DNA from: Tumidithrix helvetica
GTDB taxonomy: Bacteria; Cyanobacteriota; Cyanobacteriia; Pseudanabaenales; Pseudanabaenaceae
Length of the DNA stretch: 64,000 bases
NCBI RefSeq assembly: GCF_965232925.1
Contig: NZ_CBDDRA010000007.1
Coordinates: 62,001-126,000 of the forward strand
Reading direction: 5' to 3'
In this document: one piece after another, positions 1 through 8,946 of the stretch
How the letters are laid out: each line of letters starts with the position of its first letter
How positions within the stretch are numbered: position 1 is the stretch's first letter
Position numbers and translations under genes: made by a program
The notes under the pieces: model-generated
Seen by the model: only the letters and a program-made list of their open reading frames with translations
Databases searched by the model: none
Told to the model about the DNA's origin: nothing

Positions 1-75
1 CATAAGCGCGAAGATACATTCATCCATGAATATTATACCGAACGAACGGTATAAAACTTTGCCTTCAAAAAGATA

Positions 76-615
76 CTATTGCCAGCTTTTTAGAAGGTCG
101 AGTGCTTCATTGCACCAGTCAATCCATCCTTGCTCGAAGCTAATGCCTCGACGTAACGTCAGGTAGGCAAAGCGCGCCCCGATCTCACAGTCTTGGGGCG
201 ATCCAAAAAAGCTGCGTTCGATCGCTTGATAAATTTCAAGTTGCTGCTGATGTAACTGATGATGGTCTTTGATTTTCTGGACGATCGCTTCCTCAGGAAT
301 GAGATACCCCGCATAAATTTTGACTAAAAATTCGTCTTTACTTGGCGCAATATCGCTGGATTGCAACAGCCATGTTTTTAGATGAGATTGCCCCAAATTA
401 GTGACTGAGAATATCTTTTTATCTGGTCGTCCCTCCTGGGCGATCGCTTCGGCGGCGATCAAGTTATGCTGCTCTAGTTTTGTTAACTCTCGATAGATCT
501 GTTGGTGCGTAGCTTGCCAAAAAAATCCAACGGAGCCATCAAATTGCTTGGCGAGGTCATAACCACTTTTGGGTTTGTGGATCAATGCAACCAAGAGGGC
601 GTAAGCGAGGGACAT
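76..615 (-). CDS. PadR-family transcriptional regulator
   Basis: Predicted DNA-binding repressor with an N-terminal PadR winged helix and a C-terminal helical dimerisation domain (PadR C / Vir_act_alpha_C type). The N-terminus MSLAYALLVALIHKPKSGYD is the classic PadR opening; the tail (LTLRRGISFEQGWIDWC) matches the second domain. The frame stays open up to a GTG at 654 and an ATG at 648, but the Met at 615 matches where family members begin and leaves the inverted repeat at 648-697 upstream, so 615 is chosen; no clear Shine-Dalgarno is seen for any of these starts. The product is about 179 residues, a normal size. It is divergent from the oxidoreductase at 750. PadR proteins usually respond to small molecules such as phenolics, so control of its neighbour and itself is likely (inference). 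Confidence 0.9.
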   Translation of the reverse strand: MSLAYALLVALIHKPKSGYDLAKQFDGSVGFFWQATHQQIYRELTKLEQHNLIAAEAIAQEGRPDKKIFSVTNLGQSHLKTWLLQSSDIAPSKDEFLVKIYAGYLIPEEAIVQKIKDHHQLHQQQLEIYQAIERSFFGSPQDCEIGARFAYLTLRRGISFEQGWIDWCNEALDLLKSWQ

Positions 616-647
616 ATTTTTGGAATTTGCTAAAACTAGGGTTAACA

Positions 648-716
648 TATGCACTTAATTGAGTATACATTATCCAATATATTCAAATAAGTGCATACTA
701 ACTAAGTTGAATATAC
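648..716. promoter_or_regulatory. Putative PadR operator: inverted repeat plus a third half-site
   Basis: Read directly: TATGCACTTAATTGAGTATA at 648-667 is matched at 18 of 20 positions by the reverse complement of 678-697. A third related half-site, CTAAGTTGAATATAC, lies at 702-716 in the same orientation as 654-668 (12 of 15 identical). The array sits between the divergent padR-like and SDR genes, where a shared operator is expected. Binding by the adjacent PadR protein is inferred. Confidence 0.6.
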
Positions 717-749
717 ACAAACACCCACTCACTTATAGGAGGCAAAACG

Positions 750-1712
750 ATGAACGCCGCTCAGAAAGAACTTCACGTTGTATTTGGTACAGGTGCTTTG
801 GGCATGGCGATCGCCCATCAACTGTTGATACGAGGCAAACAGGTGCAAATGGTTAGCCGCAGTGCTAGCGTGCTGCCTAAAGGGGTGGAATTTGTGAAGG
901 GTGATGCTACCGATCCGCGCTTTACACAGGCAGTTTGCCAAAGCGCACAGGCGATCTATCACTGTGCTGGACCAAAGTACAACTTTAAAGCTTGGGCTAA
1001 AGAATTTCCCCCATTGCAGCAAGGTATTCTCGCAGGTGCGATCGCGAGTGGTGCGAAGTTAATCTATGGCGATAGTCTTTATGGCTATGGCAAAGTCAAG
1101 GAACCTATGCGTGAAGATTTACCCTATGCCGCAACCACCCATAAGGGCAAGATGCGCGCTCAACTTGCCGAGACTTTGATGGCAGCAAGTCGCGCAGGCA
1201 AAGCGAAGGTGGCGATCGCCAGAGCTTCCGATTTCTATGGCGAAGGCGTTCTCAACTCAGTATTTGGCGAACGTGTATTTATTCCAGCGATTCAAGGCAA
1301 GACGGCGGAAGCGATTGGAAATTTGGATCTCCCTCATACCTACACGTACATTGGCGATTTTGCTAAGGCGATGATTGTTTTAGGAGAGCGAGAAGAAGCG
1401 ATCGGGCAAGTCTGGCACGTTCCCAATGCCAAAACCATCTCAACAAGGGAAATGCTCAATCTACTCTTTGAAGAGTTGGAACTACCAGCCAAAATGAATG
1501 GCATGGGCAAATTAATGATGCAAATCGGTGGATTCTTCATTCCCGAAGCCGCAGAATCGGTTGAGATGATGTATCAATTTGAGCATCCATTTGTTGTTGA
1601 CAGCTCTAAATTTGTCAAGGCTTTTGGCGATCTTGCCACACCTCATCGCGAGGCAATTCGTCATACGATCGCATGGTATCGCCAATATCTACAGTCACAA
1701 GCAGAACGATGA
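750..1712 (+). CDS. NAD(P)-dependent epimerase/dehydratase-like (atypical extended SDR)
   Basis: A 320-residue Rossmann-fold oxidoreductase. The nucleotide-binding motif GTGALG is at residues 13-18, followed by SDR-like landmarks (GDATDP, HCAGP, YGDSLYGYG). At the place of the catalytic YxxxK the protein reads THKGKMR (about 130-136), so the Tyr is not evident and it may be an NAD(P)-binding or redox-sensing atypical SDR rather than a classical epimerase. A strong AGGAGG at 738-743 precedes the ATG. It is divergent from the PadR gene across the inverted-repeat region, so it is probably that regulator's target. The substrate cannot be told from sequence. Confidence 0.85.
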   Translation: MNAAQKELHVVFGTGALGMAIAHQLLIRGKQVQMVSRSASVLPKGVEFVKGDATDPRFTQAVCQSAQAIYHCAGPKYNFKAWAKEFPPLQQGILAGAIASGAKLIYGDSLYGYGKVKEPMREDLPYAATTHKGKMRAQLAETLMAASRAGKAKVAIARASDFYGEGVLNSVFGERVFIPAIQGKTAEAIGNLDLPHTYTYIGDFAKAMIVLGEREEAIGQVWHVPNAKTISTREMLNLLFEELELPAKMNGMGKLMMQIGGFFIPEAAESVEMMYQFEHPFVVDSSKFVKAFGDLATPHREAIRHTIAWYRQYLQSQAER

Positions 1713-2033
1713 TTCTATTTTAAATTCACTTGCGATCGCCTTCCTAATTCAAGTTCTTTCTGCATAACACCCCATATTAGGTTGGTTATACAGAAAAATT
1801 CGGGATATTATGCCAAATAGTTGTGTTATTCCAAAACTTTCTGCATAGTCAGCCTGTAAAGAGTAGATATACGGAAAGCTTTCGTACAATATAAAGTTGA
1901 GCCGCTTAATTATTGTGGTGGGGGCGGTACAGTAAAGCTATCTGTTGGGGTCAGAGATTAAGTTGCTATTTAAAGTCATCTGTAACCGATTGTCTGAAAA
2001 AGAAGATATTGATATAGGTAGTGCAGCTTACAT
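1713..2033. other. Intergenic region without recognised gene
   Basis: About 320 bp of AT-rich sequence between the SDR gene and a GNAT gene. The short word TTTCTGCATA occurs twice (about 1757 and 1847), but I see no convincing ORF, terminator or tRNA. It presumably carries the promoter of the acetyltransferase gene. Confidence 0.5.
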
Positions 2034-2534
2034 ATGATACTTAAAACGCAGCAGTTGGTTTTGAGACCGATTTTGGAGAGTGAGCTTAGCACCCTCCATA
2101 TGATTTTTACTGATTCCTACGTCAGGAAGTACCTGTGTGACGATCAAGTCTTTTCTTTGCAACAGGTTGAAGAAATGCTCAAACAGAGCATAAAGCATTT
2201 TGAGGAAGAAAAATTTGGTCTTTGGTTTATCAAGATAAATAATGAAAGTGAAGTTCTTGGATTTGCTGGCTTGTGGTATTTCTTTGATGAAGAACAGCCC
2301 CAGTTAATCTATGCCTTGCTCCCTAAAGCGCTCAAAAAAGGCTACGCTACTGAAGCTGCAAACAAAATAATAGAGTATTGCTTTGATGAACTTGGTTATG
2401 AGTATCTTGTAGCAAGCTGCGATCGACCAAACATTGAGTCGCAAAAAGTAGTGGAAAGACTGGGAATGAAGAAGATAGAAGAAAAAGTTGTGAATGGGAG
2501 TCCTATAGTGATCTTTAGACTTGAAAAGTTGTAG
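2034..2534 (+). CDS. GNAT N-acetyltransferase (RimJ/RimL-like, Acetyltransf_3)
   Basis: A 166-residue acetyl-CoA-dependent N-acetyltransferase of the RimJ/RimL group. The N-terminus (LKTQQLVLRPILESEL) is the usual TERLxLR beta strand. The acetyl-CoA loop is seen as KGYATEAA (about 103-110), and the C-terminal signature PNIESQKVVERLGMKK follows. Length is typical of single-domain members. It is the last intact gene before a scar of broken mobile genes at 2.6-3.0 kb. The substrate (ribosomal protein N-terminus, antibiotic or metabolite) is unknown. Confidence 0.85.
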   Translation: MILKTQQLVLRPILESELSTLHMIFTDSYVRKYLCDDQVFSLQQVEEMLKQSIKHFEEEKFGLWFIKINNESEVLGFAGLWYFFDEEQPQLIYALLPKALKKGYATEAANKIIEYCFDELGYEYLVASCDRPNIESQKVVERLGMKKIEEKVVNGSPIVIFRLEKL

Positions 2535-2607
2535 TAGAAACACAGCCCAATCGGGTGGAGAAGGGTGTTTAGCGAGAGTGTCAAGTAAACTGTGTAAACT
2601 CTGAAAT

Positions 2608-2730
2608 CTAGATATTGACCGTTTTCACCCGAAATAATGCAATCAAAAAGGTTGCTACAAATGCTAGTCTTGCACCATGCCATCCCAGGTATGGACGTAA
2701 TGCTTCTCTTAGTAGGATAATTGGTTCCAT
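2608..2730 (-). pseudogene. IS4-type transposase N-terminal remnant
   Basis: The minus strand from ATG at 2730 encodes 40 residues with the words LRPYLGWHGARL and FLIALFRVKTVN, the characteristic opening of a group of cyanobacterial IS4-family transposases (from knowledge of the family), then stops at 2608-2610. Full-length transposases are many times longer, so this is only the 5' end. Just beyond it (about 2560-2604) the minus strand reads TTTACACAGTTTACTTGACA, resembling an IS256-type terminus, so more than one element may have decayed here (weak inference). Confidence 0.6.
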
Positions 2731-2835
2731 GGGGTTTCTTGGTTCTGTTGTTATTTCCTATGAAACCCCTCTTCTGTCTTTATTGCAAGGTTTTGTCCTG
2801 TACTAAGGTTTCTATCTGAGATTAGGCAAGTAGAA

Positions 2836-3039
2836 ATGATTCGCTTCGTTGTTGAGTTCCAACAACTTGCAGCCTTTATCCAAACTCAGGAACCTGGTCT
2901 CAAAGGATTTGAAAAGCGTGACCTCGAAAGAATGCGTCAGTTTTACGAAACCTATCCCGATTCACAAATTACGACCGCAGTGCGGACACAATGAAGCTGG
3001 AATCATCATTACTTATCTCACGATGAGGGATTAAAATGA
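2836..3039 (+). pseudogene. DUF1016/YhcG-type PD-(D/E)XK nuclease fragment
   Basis: Translation from ATG 2836 gives 52 residues including GFEKRDLERMRQFYETYPD, the diagnostic N-terminal motif of DUF1016 (YhcG/PDDEXK_6-associated) proteins. An in-frame TGA at 2992-2994 interrupts it; reading on gives SWNHHYLSHDEGLK, corresponding to the family's LSWSHY segment, and then stops at 3037. The catalytic nuclease half is absent. This is a truncated, nonsense-bearing remnant of a defence- or mobile-element-associated gene next to the transposase remnant. Confidence 0.75.
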
Positions 3040-3094
3040 GGATCTAAACACACCTGAGAAGAGTCAGTTCGCTGTATTGCGATCGCAAAGTGTT

Positions 3095-6000
3095 ATGTCT
3101 CCAACTTTGAGCATCACGCTACTAGGGGGATTTTCCCTGACCTATGGAGATTGCCCGGTGGCAGAAATCGCCAGTGGGCAACCACCGCCAGTGCTCCTAC
3201 CGCGATCGCAAGCTCTGTTGTCATACTTGGTGTTGCATCGCCACACTCCCCAACCTCGTCAGCGGATTGCCTTTCACCTCTGGTCAGAATCGACTGATGA
3301 GCAGGCGCGGGCTAACCTGCGTAAAGAGTTAAGTCGGCTGCGCCATGCCTTGCCCAACCCAGATGAATTTCTGCGGGTAGACACCAAAACGCTGCAATGG
3401 TTACCCAATGGAAACTTTACGTTGGATGTGGCTAAGTTTGAAGCTGGTGTGAAAGTAGCAGACCCAGCCACGGATAAAAATGCCATCCAAACTCAGTTAA
3501 CCCAAGCACTGGAGTTATATCGCGGTGACTTATTACCCGATCTAGACGATGAGTGGGTGGTTGCCGAACGGGAACGGCTGCACCAGATTCACATTCGAGC
3601 ATTAGAACGACTGATTGCCCTGTTAAAAGAACAGCAAGATTACCAAACTGCCTTGACCTATGCCCAGCATCTGTTGCGAGTGAACGATCTGAATGAAGCC
3701 GCTTATGTCACATTAATGCGATTACATGGGTTAAATGGCGATCGCGCCAAGGCATTGCAGGTTTACCATCAGTGCATGACGATGTTACGGGAAGAATTGG
3801 GCATCGATCCCAGTACCAGCACTCGCAAACTGTATGAACAATTGTTGCAAGAAGACGATGTGACCGATGAGCGTTCGCGCCGCGATGCCAATCACAGATC
3901 GTCCTTTTGGTCACGTTTATCGCCGCCGCCCTCACCAGCCCATTTAGCACAATCCCCCTTAGTGGGACGCGAGCAAGCGTGGGCATCCATTCAACGGTGG
4001 GCAAATGCGGTGCTGCGTCAGGAGCACCGAGCGACTATGGGGAATGCGGCAATAGATGCTGAATTCACGGTGCTGTTGCTGGTGGGAGAACCTGGAATTG
4101 GCAAAACCCGTTTACTAGAAGAATTACAAGCATTTGCCCAGTCCAATCGCACCCAAATACTATGGGGAAGGGGCTTTGCATCTGAAATGATGCGTCCCTA
4201 TGGTATTTGGACTGATGCGTTGCGGTCGGCTGCGATGGTCAAAGCACAGCTTCCTGGTGCGTTGGTTGTTGGCACAGCCGTCCCGCAGGGGCTAAAGGAC
4301 ATCGCTTCAACCGTCAATTTCCCTTCAGCCTTAGGATTCTTGCTGCCCGAATTGGGGCAACTGTCCCCACCACCACCCGATCTGAGTCATTTATTTGATG
4401 GTGTGGTGCAACTGCTGATGCAATGGGCTAATCAAGCGCCGTTGCTGATCCTACTCGATGATATCCAATGGATCGATGAAGCCTCGTCTGCCATGCTGCA
4501 CTATGCGATGCGCTTGCTACGTCCTTTACCCGTTTTGTTTGCGCTGGCGGCTCGTGCCCAAGAACTAACGGAGAATGCGGCAATTTCGCGGGTGGTGCAC
4601 GCCCTCAGACGAGAGCAGCGGTTGCAGACTCTAGAATTGCCAGCGCTCGATCGCGAACAAACGGCAGATTTAATTCGCAGCACCCACGCGATCGCACCGT
4701 CAGAGTTATCCTTAGCCGTCGTGAATCAGGTCTTTATTGACAGTGGTGGCAATCCTCTTTTTGCCCTAGAAATTGCCCGATCGCGTGGGCAGCATCAACC
4801 CAGCCATGCCAATACGGTCGAAGCGCTGATTGGCGATCGCCTGCACCAATTGGACGATGCAACTCGTGAGGTTCTAGCCTGGGCCGCCGCGTTGGGGCGA
4901 AGCTTCAAAGCCTCAACAGTTGCCAAAGTAGCAGACTATCCTGTGACCCAGTTGATAACGGCGATCGCCCAACTTGAGCGACAGGCAATCATTCGTTCTA
5001 GCACCGCTCTAGATGATGAAATAGGGTATGACTTTGCCCACGACATCGTGCGGCAGGTCGTCTACCAGCAGATTTCCGAACCCCGTCGACAGTTGCTCCA
5101 TCGCCAGATTGCCAGCAAACTGCACGAACAGGCGACCCCAGACCAAGCTTTAGCCAGCGATATTGCCTATCATGCTGCACGGGGGGGCGATCGCGCGTTA
5201 GCCACATCTGCTGCTTTATCTGCTGCTCAGCGCTGCCTGAAATTATTTGCCTATGCCGAAGCCTTAGAGCTAGCTCAGCAAGGCATCCAGCAATGTCAGT
5301 TTCTCGATCCGCCCAACCGCATTCTCTTCCATGCCAGCTTGCTTCGGGTGCAGGCACTGGCGGGGGTGACAGGCGATCGCGCCACTCAAATAGAGCACGA
5401 AGGACAGCAATTGATTCGTGAATCCAAGTCGCTGGGAATAAACGAGGCAGAAGTGATCGCCATTGAAGCCCTGATAATTTTGCAATTCGATCGCAGCGAT
5501 TTTGCTGGGGTTCATCAGCAGACGCTGCGTGCTCTAGAAGCCAGCCAGATGACCAGTCCATCCGTGACCGCGCGAGTGTTAGCGTATAGCGGTTCTTGTC
5601 TAGCAGAAATTGGCAGAAACCTGATTCGGGCGGAGGCGTTACTGTTAGAGGCACAGTCGCTTGCCAGTCGGGTAGGACTGGAGCTTTGTGATATTTTCGC
5701 TGGTTTGGGGTGTGTTCATCGTCATCATGGTCGCTATGAGGAGGCGCGATCGCAACTAAAACAAGCCTTGCGACTCACCCAAGCCCAACAAGATCACTGG
5801 CGCGAGTGTAACGTTCTCAGATACTTAGCCAAAATTGAATTGGAGACGGGGGATCTGGTCGCAGCCTTGTCTTACTGTGATGAAATATCGTCGATCGCCG
5901 CCAAAATTCAAGGGGAGGGGAGTGAAGCGGCGGTGGCATCTGCCCTAGCGGCACTCGCTCGATATCGGCTGGGGCAACCCAATGCCGAGATAGCATTAAC

Positions 6001-6364
6001 TGAGACGATTGCCACGCTCCAACAGGTCGATGCGAAACGAATGCTCGCTTATGTGCTGACCGGGGCTGCAGCAGTCGATTTAGAGCGCGATCGCCCAACG
6101 TTAGCCGTAAATCGTGCTGAAGTAGCGCTTAAAAATGCTCAGATCGTCAATCATCCCAGTGAAATTGCGCTGAGTTGGGCGGTTCTGATTCAGGGATTGT
6201 TAACATTGGGAGAACAGCAACAAGCGACCGATCGACTTGAACTGCTTCAACAGACCATAAAACACGACGATCTGAGCATCCTAGCTCAGTCCGCTGTCAA
6301 GCGAGCGATCCAGCAAATGCAGGCGGGTGTCGCGTCTCAGTGTAAGTCACCCAAACAACCTTAA
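3095..6364 (+). CDS. BTAD-domain AfsR/SARP-type regulator with AAA ATPase and TPR-like tail
   Basis: A 1,089-residue signal-transduction ATPase. In order: an OmpR-like winged helix (about 1-105), a BTAD domain (about 112-255, with RGDLLPDLDDEWVVAERERL and GDRAKALQVYHQCMTMLREE), a proline-rich linker, an AAA/NTPase domain with Walker A GEPGIGKT (331-338) and Walker B LILLDD (451-456), and a long helical TPR-like C-terminus (about 690-1075). No LuxR-type helix-turn-helix is seen at the end. A TTG start at 3077 is possible, but ATG 3095 (MSPTLSITLLGGFSL) fits the fold. It heads a co-directional block and is probably its activator. Three stretches sampled suggest raised G+C: 36 of 60 bases at 5041-5100. 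Confidence 0.88.
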   Translation: MSPTLSITLLGGFSLTYGDCPVAEIASGQPPPVLLPRSQALLSYLVLHRHTPQPRQRIAFHLWSESTDEQARANLRKELSRLRHALPNPDEFLRVDTKTLQWLPNGNFTLDVAKFEAGVKVADPATDKNAIQTQLTQALELYRGDLLPDLDDEWVVAERERLHQIHIRALERLIALLKEQQDYQTALTYAQHLLRVNDLNEAAYVTLMRLHGLNGDRAKALQVYHQCMTMLREELGIDPSTSTRKLYEQLLQEDDVTDERSRRDANHRSSFWSRLSPPPSPAHLAQSPLVGREQAWASIQRWANAVLRQEHRATMGNAAIDAEFTVLLLVGEPGIGKTRLLEELQAFAQSNRTQILWGRGFASEMMRPYGIWTDALRSAAMVKAQLPGALVVGTAVPQGLKDIASTVNFPSALGFLLPELGQLSPPPPDLSHLFDGVVQLLMQWANQAPLLILLDDIQWIDEASSAMLHYAMRLLRPLPVLFALAARAQELTENAAISRVVHALRREQRLQTLELPALDREQTADLIRSTHAIAPSELSLAVVNQVFIDSGGNPLFALEIARSRGQHQPSHANTVEALIGDRLHQLDDATREVLAWAAALGRSFKASTVAKVADYPVTQLITAIAQLERQAIIRSSTALDDEIGYDFAHDIVRQVVYQQISEPRRQLLHRQIASKLHEQATPDQALASDIAYHAARGGDRALATSAALSAAQRCLKLFAYAEALELAQQGIQQCQFLDPPNRILFHASLLRVQALAGVTGDRATQIEHEGQQLIRESKSLGINEAEVIAIEALIILQFDRSDFAGVHQQTLRALEASQMTSPSVTARVLAYSGSCLAEIGRNLIRAEALLLEAQSLASRVGLELCDIFAGLGCVHRHHGRYEEARSQLKQALRLTQAQQDHWRECNVLRYLAKIELETGDLVAALSYCDEISSIAAKIQGEGSEAAVASALAALARYRLGQPNAEIALTETIATLQQVDAKRMLAYVLTGAAAVDLERDRPTLAVNRAEVALKNAQIVNHPSEIALSWAVLIQGLLTLGEQQQATDRLELLQQTIKHDDLSILAQSAVKRAIQQMQAGVASQCKSPKQP

Positions 6365-6383
6365 ACATCAAATTGAGGTGCTT

Positions 6384-6911
6384 ATGTCTCTTGTAATTGT
6401 TGAAACCCTTTCGGACTCGCCACTGATCCTCGAAGAGTTGACCGATCCGCACAGTCTTGTGTTGAAGTGTTTGGCAGAACGGAATGCAACTTGGCGGTAT
6501 TCGCTATTGTCGAGCGATCGCCATCGGATGATCTGCACTTTTGAAGCTCCCGATGCGGAATCGGTACGAGAATCCTATCGCAAAGGGGGCGGTTTCTTCA
6601 GTCATATCTGGTCTGGAGAATTGATGCTTCCAGAGAGCGATCCACCGCTGCACGACGACACTAGCCTGAAAATATTTGAGGTTACCTTTTCGGAAGGTTT
6701 AACCCAGGAACAGTGGGACGAAGCCAATCGACATGTTCTCCCATGCTACGCCGAACGCGGTGTTGAATGGGTACAATCCTATGTATCGCGCGATCGTACC
6801 CGCGTTGTTTGCGAACTCAATGCGCCCGATGCTGAGGCGATCCGCGAAGCCCATCGTAAGGCTGGCGTTCCCTGCGATCGAGTCTGGTCAGCCCTACTCA
6901 TCAAGCCATAG
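6384..6911 (+). CDS. Tandem DUF4242 (nickel-binding-like ferredoxin-fold) protein
   Basis: A 175-residue cytoplasmic protein made of two homologous halves. Both halves contain DR.R.(V/I)C, then APDAE, then RE..RK and a closing (V/I)WS: see APDAESVRESYRKGG in the first and APDAEAIREAHRKAG in the second. The second half opens with FEVTFSEGLTQEQWDEAN, typical of DUF4242, a family with a structurally known nickel-binding relative in Streptomyces (family knowledge). The ATG at 6384 has GAGGTG upstream and lies 19 bp after the BTAD regulator, so the two are very likely co-transcribed. Function is unknown; metal or small-ligand binding feeding the regulator is a reasonable guess. Confidence 0.75.
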   Translation: MSLVIVETLSDSPLILEELTDPHSLVLKCLAERNATWRYSLLSSDRHRMICTFEAPDAESVRESYRKGGGFFSHIWSGELMLPESDPPLHDDTSLKIFEVTFSEGLTQEQWDEANRHVLPCYAERGVEWVQSYVSRDRTRVVCELNAPDAEAIREAHRKAGVPCDRVWSALLIKP

Positions 6912-7056
6912 GAGCATCTACCAGCCTGACAACACGCATACTTTCTTTCGGCTGGCTATAGTCACGTTGCTGGATCGTTTTTGGAACGGTTGCGGATCGC
7001 TGTGCTCGTTATCGTAGGTTCAGATGCATAGAAAAGATGCAGCATCGGAGGAACCT

Positions 7057-7722
7057 ATGACCATCTCTCAACACACGATCGTCTTGGCAAACAACGTTGC
7101 CAGCACACCGCAACAAGAGTTCAATCCTGGGACTGGACACCCGATAGCCCAAATCAGAACAGCCGCGATCGCCGAACAAAAATACATCATTGCCGGAATG
7201 GTGTTGGCGTTTAGCAACGATCCAGCAGCGCGGTGGATGTATCCCGATCCCTATCAATATCTCACCCATTTTCCGCACTTTGTGCAGGCATTTGGCGGCA
7301 AAGCCTTTGCTCAGTCAACCGCCTACTGTATTGACGGGTATGCTGGTGCCGCCCTATGGTTTCCGCCGAGCGTGGAGCCGAATGTGGAACCCCTGATTGA
7401 ACTCTTGCAGCAAAGCCTGTTCGAGTCGGAGCAAGCGGATGTCTTTGCCGTCTTGGAACAGATGGAGCACTACCATCCCCAGTCGCCCCATTGGTACTTG
7501 CCAATGATTGGCATAGAACCGACGCAACAAGGTAAGGGCTATGGTTCAGCCTTGATGGGGCATGTGCTGATGCTGTGCGATCGCGATCGCCTCCCTGCCT
7601 ACCTCGAAGCCTCTAAACCAGCCAATATTCTTTTTTATGAACGGCATGGGTTTCAGGTACTCGGCACTATTCAGGCTGGGGCATCGCCGCAAATTTTTCC
7701 CATGCTGCGTCTTCCCCAATAA
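7057..7722 (+). CDS. GNAT-family N-acetyltransferase
   Basis: About 221 residues. The GNAT core is clear in the C-terminal half: LPMIGIEPTQQGKGYGSALM carries the acetyl-CoA binding Q-x-x-G-x-G/A turn, and ANILFYERHGFQVLG is the usual closing helix-strand. The N-terminal extension contains FSNDPAARWMYPD, common in GNATs with a long N-terminal lobe. The ATG at 7057 follows GGAGGA at 7047-7052 and is preferred over 7024. It is the third gene of the BTAD-headed block, 145 bp after the DUF4242 gene. The substrate is unknown. Confidence 0.82.
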   Translation: MTISQHTIVLANNVASTPQQEFNPGTGHPIAQIRTAAIAEQKYIIAGMVLAFSNDPAARWMYPDPYQYLTHFPHFVQAFGGKAFAQSTAYCIDGYAGAALWFPPSVEPNVEPLIELLQQSLFESEQADVFAVLEQMEHYHPQSPHWYLPMIGIEPTQQGKGYGSALMGHVLMLCDRDRLPAYLEASKPANILFYERHGFQVLGTIQAGASPQIFPMLRLPQ

Positions 7723-7898
7723 CGATCAGAGGGGATCCTGACCGTTCGGGATTTGCCACGGGTGCGATCGCGGCTTCAGAAAAGCTCACAACTATGGCAA
7801 CCGTAATGGCAACCGTTAGCCATTGGAGAAACGTTAGAAGTGGAATTTGTAATTTGTAAACGGAATTGCTCAGTAAACTCAATCACAGGAGAAACCCT

Positions 7899-8894
7899 AT
7901 GGCACGCTACAGAAACAATTTGCCCCAATTATCGAATGACTTATTCCTCACCGATGGTGGCTTGGAAACCACGCTCATTTTTCGAGAAGGACTGGATTTA
8001 CCAGATTTTGCCGCCTTTGATTTGTTGAAGCATGACGCTGGTTATCGAGCCATTCAACAATACTTCCGCACCTATGTCAGAATCGCCACTGAAAATCAAG
8101 TTGGATTCATTCTAGAAAGCGCAACCTGGCGGGCAAATCCTGATTGGGGTAAAAAGCTGGGCTATTCGAGTGCAGCATTAGCGGCAATAAATCGCCAAGC
8201 GATCGCCCTCTTGCATGACATTCGTCGGGAAGCTGAAACTGAAGCATCTCGGATGGTGATTAGTGGCTGCGTGGGTCCCCGTGGGGATGGCTACATTCCC
8301 ACCGATGCCATGACAGAGGATGAGGCACAACGCTATCACCAACCTCAAATTGAAACCTTCCGGGATGCTGATGCTGACCTGGTGACAGCCATTACGATGA
8401 ACTATGTGGAAGAAGCGATCGGCATCACCCGTGCCGCCCAAACTATGAGAATGCCCGTGGTGATTTCCTTCACGGTGGAAACGGATGGCAAGTTGCCTAC
8501 GGGACAAACCTTGCGGGAGGCGATCGCCCAAGTCGATGCCGCCACCCAGCAATATCCTGCCTACTACATGCTTAACTGCGCCCACCCCACACACTTTGCA
8601 GGCACATTGGTAGGGGGTGAATCTTGGCTAGAGCGAATTCGAGGCATCCGCGCCAATGCCTCTACCAAAAGCCACGCGGAATTGAATGAATCGGAAACAT
8701 TGGATGATGGCAATCCCGCTGAACTCGGCAATCAGTACCACAAGTTGCTAGACAAGTTTCCCCAGATCAACGTGCTGGGTGGCTGCTGCGGCACCGACGA
8801 TCGCCATATCGCAGCAATCTGCAATGCCTGCTTGCCCGTCGCTTGGGCACACCTTTCCAGCAGCAGCCGATTTCATGTAGCGGCAGTAAGTTGA
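7899..8894 (+). CDS. Homocysteine S-methyltransferase-family protein
   Basis: About 331 residues of the zinc-dependent homocysteine/selenocysteine S-methyltransferase (pfam S-methyl_trans) fold. The opening LFLTDGGLETTLIFREG is the family's N-terminal strand-loop. The zinc-site cysteines are visible: the Cys of LNCAHP and the pair in GGCCGTDDRHI near the C-terminus. Start ATG 7899 has an AGGAG (7887-7891) upstream and begins MARYRNN; the in-frame start at 7866 lacks a ribosome site. It lies within the BTAD-headed block. The methyl donor (S-methylmethionine, SAM or betaine-like) cannot be told. Two overlapping ATGGCAACCGT repeats at about 7794-7815 lie in the spacer before it. Confidence 0.88.
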   Translation: MARYRNNLPQLSNDLFLTDGGLETTLIFREGLDLPDFAAFDLLKHDAGYRAIQQYFRTYVRIATENQVGFILESATWRANPDWGKKLGYSSAALAAINRQAIALLHDIRREAETEASRMVISGCVGPRGDGYIPTDAMTEDEAQRYHQPQIETFRDADADLVTAITMNYVEEAIGITRAAQTMRMPVVISFTVETDGKLPTGQTLREAIAQVDAATQQYPAYYMLNCAHPTHFAGTLVGGESWLERIRGIRANASTKSHAELNESETLDDGNPAELGNQYHKLLDKFPQINVLGGCCGTDDRHIAAICNACLPVAWAHLSSSSRFHVAAVS

Positions 8895-8946
8895 ATGCTC
8901 TCCGCCCAACCCACATCACCCCATCAGTACTACAAAAGGAGGCTCT

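Noticed and set aside
2615..2806. 63-codon plus-strand frame
   Set aside because: The opposite strand carries the recognisable transposase N-terminus; this frame is its shadow.
4998..5654. 218-codon minus-strand frame
   Set aside because: It lies wholly inside the BTAD regulator in another frame, has an Arg/Trp-rich shadow composition and no ribosome site.
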